64,000 nt of DNA from Acanthococcus lagerstroemiae (Eukaryota; Arthropoda; Insecta; Hemiptera; Eriococcidae), in contig CM063109.1 in NCBI GenBank assembly GCA_031841125.1, positions 22,539,321 through 22,603,320 on the forward strand, written 5' to 3'. Made by a program: the position numbers and the translations under genes. Of the stretch, positions 58,100-64,000 are shown piece after piece. Numbering within the stretch: the first letter of the stretch is position 1; each line of letters starts with the position of its first letter. The notes below the pieces were generated by a model. That model searched no databases, had not been told where the DNA came from, and was given only the letters and a program-made list of their open reading frames with translations.

Positions 58100-58790
58100 A
58101 CCGTTTTTATAGAAAATTGGGTTCGTCTTACACTCATGGATCTCCTATCTCCACGAGTATGTACGTTATCCGCGATGACGTATAATTTTTGTGTTTAAAC
58201 AACATAATATACCGTATGCAAGTCATTTCGTGATATCGATTTTAAAACTCGTAATTTAAACTTTTTTATTCGTGGCTTCACATTTCGTTCAATCACACTT
58301 TTTATTTCGTGCTATTTAATACTTCCCCAAGTTTAAATAATTTTCTCAGTCATTGTAAGTAATTTTGTAAGCAGTGTCAACGTGACAACCCCCACTTTAA
58401 CTGCTCTGTCACGGGGTGGCAACTTAAGTACGTATATTTTCAATGGGTGTCGTCGTGACAACCTGACAACCTTCTGTGTCATGGTGGCAAATCGAATGTC
58501 AGGATTGTCCACTTTTGCAATTTCCTGTTTCACCTATATCCACACTATTCCAGCAGTTGGATATACCTGAAATCCACAGAACTTGCACTTGATGAGAGTC
58601 TAGACTATATAGACACCATAGACACCACATTTTAGAACAAACAAAAAAGTTTGAGCGATAGTTCTAAGCGGAAAGGGAAAAAAGGTGTCATTAGGGCAAC
58701 CCTTGCTCTATTGAGAATAATATGGAACAATTTTCATTTCGAATAAAAAGTTCTGAGACGTGCCAAACTCCAGCTAACTGAAATTATCAT
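58100..58790. other. No gene seen
   Basis: 58370-58500 has a short internal repetition of GTGACAACC and TGTCA(C/T)GG. No gene recognised. Confidence 0.4.
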
Positions 58791-58794
58791 CGAA

Positions 58795-59215
58795 AGAAAT
58801 TAGCTTAGATGGATTTTGGACATGTCTACCGTGTGGATGATACAGAGCTCCCTAATGTTGCTCTCTTTGGAGAACTAGCTCATGAAGAAAGGGACTCTAG
58901 GTGGGCAAAAGAAAAGGTACAAAGATCAGTTGAAGATGCTGCTCAAGAAAGCAAATCTAACATCTAGCTGGAAACCCACACTTAATGATCGAAGAGCCTG
59001 GAGAAAAAGAGGATTAATGACTACAAAGGAAATGAGTACCTATCACATATTACTCGATGCCAATCAAACACTGAACCGGCTGCCGAACATATTATTATAT
59101 GCTACATGTGGAAAGGAGATCACATATCCAAGTTTGGCCTAATGTCGCATATCAAGACGCAGATGCGTTGAGAAAAGTCAGATAAGCTGTAGTCGGAATC
59201 GACTGGCAATAAGAA
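58795..59215 (+). pseudogene. LINE reverse transcriptase C-terminal fragment
   Basis: GHVYRVDDTELPNVALFGEL is followed after a frameshift by GGQKKRYKDQLKMLLKK, NDRRAWRK and, after another shift, a CGKEITYPS zinc-knuckle-like end with SHIKTQ. This order (GH..R..D.R.P...L.GEL, G..K.R.KD.LK, R..WR, C..CG......L.SH.R) is the usual C-terminus of many invertebrate LINE polyproteins. It is unlike the RTE copies at 43-47 kb, so another family contributed it. It lies just before exon 1 of TBC1D30 on the opposite strand. Confidence 0.7.
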
Positions 59216-59434
59216 GAAACTAGTTATTCTTGCAATTTCTTTCCTTGAAATTTAGAGAGAGTGATACTACTGTCTTCAACCTCTACTCCGGCGCCACTGA
59301 TCGTGAGAGCTGAATTCGAGAAATTGGTTTCAACGTCCATTCTTCCAATCGAATTACCCCAGTCACCCCAAGACCAGCTTACATACCTACATTGATTTCA
59401 ATTACTGATACGAGTAAGAATACTTGTAACTCAC

Positions 59435-60179
59435 GTTTGTTCATCAACCGAGTCCTCTTTATATCGTTCCACTTCTTACACCTATCCTCGGGTATACCGG
59501 TGAACGAACGTTTCTTCTTCAACAGGTCGCTGTTCGTTTTACAGACAACGTTGTTCAACGAATCGGAACTCCCGTCTATCGCATTCAAATCTGTACCTCC
59601 AGAACTGAATTTTCGTTCCCGATCGCCGTAAATCTTCAACAGCAATTCGTCCACCAATATAGAAACCCTTCTACTAGATTTATAATCGTTACTATCGGCA
59701 CTATCGCAACAGCTAGAGCTTCTCCCGTATTGACTTATTTTTCGAGCCGCCGATTCGAAGTCATTCTCTGAACCCTCCTGGTCGTCCTCCTCTACAATGC
59801 CTTCAACGAAACTGGGCATACACATCCCCAGCTTTCGTCTTCGGTAATACGGATTGCAGTCGCTGACATCGCCGTATCTTCCATCCAGGTACGACTTGTA
59901 CACGGCGGTCAAGCTCGAACAGGTACAACTTTCGAACCCGCTGTTCGTCATGAAAACGGGGTTCGTGTTATACCCCTGGTTTCGGTGGCAGTTTGAATTA
60001 CAGCTGTCGAAAGGCGAATACGTCATGTACCTCATGCTGTACAAGTCCTGGTCTATATCGTCTTCGCCCAGGGCTCCGATTTCAGCCATCGGCTGCACGA
60101 ACATAACTTCCGAATTAGAGTTCGCTTGTTCCGCCTTCTTTGATTTTCTTTTGAATCCGAACATGTTGACTCGGAACAT
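59435..60179 (-). CDS. TBC1D30: TBC1D30-like RabGAP, first coding exon
   Basis: 248 codons plus one base from ATG at 60179 (a second ATG is codon 6) to a donor AAAC|GTGAGT at 59434. The protein is hydrophilic and acidic/serine-rich with a basic start (FKRKSKKAEQ) and no signal peptide or membrane segment. Near residues 169-182 RRVSILVDELLLKIYGD matches the SRxxSLV..LL..IY block of TBC1D30 proteins. The exon ends RLMNK, leading into VVELRTLKEALEY of the next exon with matching phase. TBC1D30 proteins activate GTP hydrolysis on Rab-family GTPases, and vertebrate TBC1D30 acts on Rab8 in membrane traffic. The first 160 residues have no recognised fold and may be lineage-specific. Confidence 0.75.
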
Positions 60180-60620
60180 GGATTACTTGAGTTGTGGACG
60201 TACCTATCCGGCGAAGAACATGTAATCTTCTCGATTCCAACTCTGTGCGCATTCGCGATCGCCAACTTTATCGGCGATTACTTCCTTAAGCACCTATCAC
60301 TCGGCCACATAACTCGATATAAATATACCTACGGAAATAAAGAGAAAACCCGGCACTCGCAATCGGTACACGAAACATCGAACTCGCGCGAAAAATCACC
60401 TTCACTGGTGAGTTTTCCGAGAAGATCGTAACAGGTATACAAAAAGCACGTACAGCAGTTGTTAGTATTTATTTTATTGGTAAACTTCGAAGGTACATGC
60501 ACGCGGATCGTTGACACAACTGTACTCGCTGTGCGCTGTTTTTCATTCGGTATTTAATTATGCATACATTATTTATCTCCGGACGACATAGCGGATGTAG
60601 ATAAGGGTTCATTTCGATTG
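60180..60620 (-). promoter_or_regulatory. CpG-rich upstream region of TBC1D30-like gene
   Basis: Non-repeat, CpG-containing DNA directly upstream of the ATG. A TATA-like TATATTTATATCG occurs on the minus strand at about 60316-60328. Transcription start and any 5' UTR intron cannot be fixed from sequence alone. Confidence 0.4.
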
Positions 60621-60975
60621 TACTGGCACGAAAAAAGAAAGAAAAAAATTTACATATTCGTAATAACGTCGAACAGAATATCGACTTACACCCAATAATC
60701 TAATTGCACTCGACCCACAAGTGCAAATAGCCGACTTGGAGAGGGGGTGAGGATGGCACGTCTCAAACTCCCTCTATATTTTTTAAAAATCGTCCCCTTC
60801 CCCTCCAGCTGATAAAACATAACAACGTATTCAACGATTATGTGTGATTATGTTTTATACCTGATGATGTGTCTTTATTATGTCTTATTATGTCCGATAT
60901 CTTCCCATCCTCACCCTCTCGCTCCTACCACCACCGCAAAAAACTCCAACTGACCCATACTCAACTACCCGATAC

Positions 60976-61220
60976 GCAAAATCCCACCAGTTACCCGGGT
61001 AACTAAAGGGAAACAAGTGTAATCTGAGGGCAACCAAGGTAACAAAGGTGTAACTTTTCCACCGCGGATACCTAGAGGGTAACTAATTGCGTAGTATCCC
61101 GCCAGTTACCCGGGTAACTAAAGGGAATCAAGGGTAATCTGAGGGTAGCCCGAGGGTAACAAATGGGTAACTTTTCCGCGGGTAACTGAGTAACTAGAAG
61201 GTAACTGATTGCGCATCAGG
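60976..61220. repeat. ~115-bp tandem repeat with GTTACCCGGGTAAC palindromes
   Basis: The perfect 14-bp palindrome GTTACCCGGGTAAC occurs at 60990-61003 and 61105-61118, each followed by TAAAGGGAA, AATCTGAGGG and several GGTAAC units. A third, partial copy with GTTACCCGGCTAAC is at 62938-62995. Confidence 0.8.
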
Positions 61221-61224
61221 TATT

Positions 61225-62530
61225 ATGTAGATCATGTTTTCATTATGCCATATTAAACTTAAAACTTCCGCTGATAAGACATGACATATTTTTAAGAAAT
61301 AAGGTAAAGTCCCAAATGTGGATCACGTTTTTTAAGTAGTCCAGAACTAGAAAGTTCAACTGCACTGGAGCACGTGCACTAAGCTGGATTCTTCACCTAG
61401 TGCATTGCACCAGGTGGAAAGATCTACATTTTTAAAAACTTGTCGGTACTTATTGGATGTTTTTTGTTTCAATTTTCTTGGAGGGGAGGGAGGGTGTTCA
61501 GGGTTGCTTATTTAGAAGTTTTATAATTATTTGTATTTGCACCAGGTATGAAAATGAAAAATCGCCGGCTCTGAGGACGTCAGTAATGTAGAGGTCATCC
61601 AATAGGTTATAAAAGTATATGTTGATTGTACTGTGTAATGAAACATAAAATATGAGTTTCAAGCATATCCAACAAAAACTGGATTTTTCCTGAATTTTTG
61701 AAAAAAGTGTTGAATATTGATTTTTGGGTACCCATACTCATATTTGGATACTCAATAATAAGATGTAAAAATTACAATACACCATGCCTAATACCCTTTT
61801 ACATGTATTAAAATGCAGGTGCCATTCTAATATGTGCTCCACCGACATACAAACTTTCATAGTATGCGCTATACCAATATATTTCTTTTCTAGTATGCGT
61901 TCTACCAGCGTACCCGCCTGCACAGGAAGTAGGTATGCTTTCTACATGCTCGAAAAGCGTCTTATTTGTAACCACTTTTCAGCGCAAGAAGTGAAATTTC
62001 CCAATTGACAATGTACTATGTAAACAAAACACCAAAAAGGATGCAAAAATAATACAGTTTTGCACTAGAGCAAAAAAGTGACGTCAAAACCGTATGTTTA
62101 CTTGGCAGTTGGCAGTAGAAGGAAGGTTCACACTAGACGGAGAGGAGCGTCGTTTTCGTCGCTTATGCGTGTTTTGATACCTAACTCCTACTAGGGCTCT
62201 GTAAGTATAGGTAGAGTCACGAGACGGTTTTGAGGCCAACGTTGCGTGCTGAATACACGTAGCCTTATGGAGTTTTCACGGATTTTCTCGTTTAACGTTG
62301 AGTATCTCGAAAAATATCGAATTAAAAGTAAAATGAGAGAGAATAAAAATTGTAGCCCATAAAATTTCCTTTCAGTTGAGCCTATTTAAAATGAAATCCA
62401 TATCGCGACTTTCGAATTTCGGTATTCTAAAGTTGAAAGTTTATTTCCTGCGTCGTTCATCATGTGGGCGAATTAAGGAGATGCGCAGCGTCTATGCACT
62501 CTTGCGTTTATTTTTATTTTTCATTTTCTT
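61225..62530. other. No gene seen
   Basis: Opposing short frames at 61738-62008 have no motif. No element boundaries recognised. Confidence 0.4.
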
Positions 62531-62536
62531 ATCATA

Positions 62537-62719
62537 CAGTGGCATAGCGTCAGGGGGCACGGGGGCACGTACCCCCAATATTTTCACATTACCTAGGTTA
62601 TAATAAAGGAATATCCGTTTTCATTAATTCTACCTCGGTAATAATTCTGCAGGGAAGCGACGAAATTTTCTCTAGCGGATTGCCTCCCTCCCAATCATGT
62701 TGAGCACGCTATGCCTCTG
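62537..62719. mobile_element. hAT-type MITE
   Basis: Starts CAGTGGCATAGCGTCAGG and ends GCACGCTATGCCTCTG (inverted partner). Left flank CTTATCATA and right flank CTTATCAA give a probable 8-bp duplication with a one-base shift. Short, non-coding. Confidence 0.7.
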
Positions 62720-63229
62720 CTTATCAACATATCAACTCGGAGTGTTATTTGAAGCTTCATATTCTATTACCTTATGTAGGGGGTAATAGAGGCGCTTTGA
62801 GACTTGGCGGCAGCATGCCCATAAAGCACGAGGTACTTAGGCCGACATGACCTTTGGCAGCAGCCCCGAACAATCAAAGAAAAGAAAGTGTACGCCATAC
62901 AAACTTATACGAATAATGGAAAACTAATCTCAATGCGCAAAATCCCACCAGTTACCCGGCTAACTAAGGTAATCTGAGGGTAACAGAGGTAGCCCCATAG
63001 AGAGAAAAAGAAGGCCTGGGGGAATTTCCATGGGCCCCTCTCCTTCCAGTTCAATTTGTTCTTTTGTTAGATGGGGAAAATTATAAGCTAAGGGATAAGA
63101 GGTTTCTTTCATGGTGTAAGTACTAATTGCTAACAACTTGTAAGCAACGTTACCTAGTTTATACAAATCAGTTCACTTTGTATACTTTTACAAACTAACA
63201 CACGATTGATTTTTTTCGTGAGAAAAAAA

Positions 63230-63950
63230 GAAAAAATAGTTTGTAAGTTCTCCAATCTACTTGTGGTTTGTAATTTTTAAAAAACATCCTGGTTTGCAGT
63301 TTTTACAAAATAGCTTGGTTTGTAATGACTAATGAATGTTAATTAACATACTTGAATAAGTAATTTTTACAAACCAACTTGTTTTTTTTTAATCCTACTT
63401 AGTCTGTAATGATACAAAATAGCTTGGTTTCTAATTTTGGTATATACATTTTTATTTTAAAAAAAAAAAAGATTAGAATTTTACAAACATATGTAGTTTG
63501 TTGGTATATTACATATGTGCAAACTAAACCACTTTGGTTTGTAAGTTTTATTAAACTAACCTTATTTTGTGGATTTTACAGACTAACTTACTTTGTAAAT
63601 TTTACTAACTTGGCCTGTTGAAAAAAACAAAAAACACGAGTAATTAGTAATTTTAAACTTGATTTGTAATTTTGGCTAGTTAAATTTTTTAATATTTTCC
63701 CAAACCAATATATTTTGTAATTTTACAAACCTGCTTAGTTTTTTGGATTGTAATTTTTACAAACCAACTCAGTTTGTAATTTTTATAAACCAACTTGCTT
63801 CCTAGTTTATACAAACTAGCTTGGCTTATATGTAGTTTATACAAACCAACCTACAGGTTATATTTTTTACAATCCAACTTGGTTTATAATTTTACAAACC
63901 TGGTTTGTATGTAAGTTTGTAAATTTTAGCCAGTTGATGTTGAAGTTGAA
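63230..63950. repeat. AT-rich minisatellite with TTTGTAA / TTACAAAC mirror units
   Basis: Dense series of TGGTTTGTAATTTTTACAAA-type units, spaced about 20-45 bp. GTTTGTAA and its reverse complement TTACAAAC alternate, giving many small inverted repeats, with ACCAACTTG linkers. Units are degenerate and the array runs close to the window edge. Confidence 0.8.
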
Positions 63951-64000
63951 TTTGGAGGCTATGAAAACTTATAAATCAATATCTATGTTCACATATTTCA

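Larger units (their letters stand above)
35226..59434 (-). other. TBC1D30: Intron 1 of the TBC1D30-like gene
   Basis: About 24.2 kb between the donor at 59434 (C|GTGAGT) and the acceptor at 35226. Almost every recognisable part is transposon-derived. Elements lie in both orientations relative to the gene; the near-complete RTE LINE at 43.7-46.7 kb is antisense to it. An extra untranslated or alternative exon inside cannot be excluded. Confidence 0.7.

Noticed and set aside
59399..59435. Extension of TBC1D30 exon 1 to the end of its open frame
   Set aside because: A consensus donor at 59434 gives a frame-compatible join to the conserved exon at 35225. The extra 18 residues show no similarity to the family.
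63230..63950. CRISPR-like regular repeats
   Set aside because: Units are degenerate, alternate in orientation, and have no constant-length spacers. The context is eukaryotic.

Overview
The window looks like nuclear DNA from an arthropod, most likely an insect. It is AT-rich, has no operon-like gene packing, contains spliced coding exons, and is filled with eukaryotic transposable elements: RTE-type LINEs, hAT, mariner/Tc1 and a Ty3/gypsy remnant. I cannot name the species. A hemipteran-like genome is a guess from the TE mix, not a result.

Host genes are sparse. The one gene I recognise is a TBC1D30-like RabGAP gene on the minus strand. Its first coding exon is at 59435-60179 and a second conserved exon is at 35061-35225, separated by an intron of about 24 kb. 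The exon phases match and both splice sites fit consensus. The catalytic TBC domain was not found in the window. A second likely minus-strand first coding exon (21495-21549) starts an unidentified gene. Two diverged tandem copies of an intron-containing gene remnant of unknown family lie at 2.4-5.3 kb.

Layout: 0-6 kb holds an inverted-repeat element, tandem repeats and the duplicated gene remnant, one copy interrupted by a hAT MITE. 6-10.2 kb holds a CpG-dense island, a gypsy gag remnant, a truncated U6 snRNA retrocopy fused to an unrelated tail with target-site duplications, and a foldback element. 10.9-26 kb is dominated by hAT-type non-autonomous elements, many with 8-bp target-site duplications. 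These include a composite pair that appears to have moved as one unit and a 2.7-kb element built on ~300-bp tandem repeats. 26.7-34.8 kb holds RTE fragments, Tc1-like terminal-repeat copies and a mariner derivative. The TBC1D30 intron (35.2-59.4 kb) contains a 2.9-kb hAT element with perfect TSDs and an internal inversion, a run of RTE LINEs (42.3-47.7 kb), more hAT MITEs, a second locus of the ~300-bp repeats, a Tigger-like MITE and an internally deleted mariner. 60.2-64 kb is the CpG-rich upstream region of TBC1D30, palindromic repeats, a MITE and an AT-rich minisatellite that runs to the window edge.

I found no CRISPR array, toxin-antitoxin, biosynthetic cluster, intact virus or other new multi-gene system. 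The novelty is mostly in transposon biology: the U6 chimera, composite transposition of two MITEs, hAT elements as carriers of satellite-like repeats, and the rearranged hAT. All motif, TSD and frame statements were read by eye; family names are inferences from motifs, with no database search.
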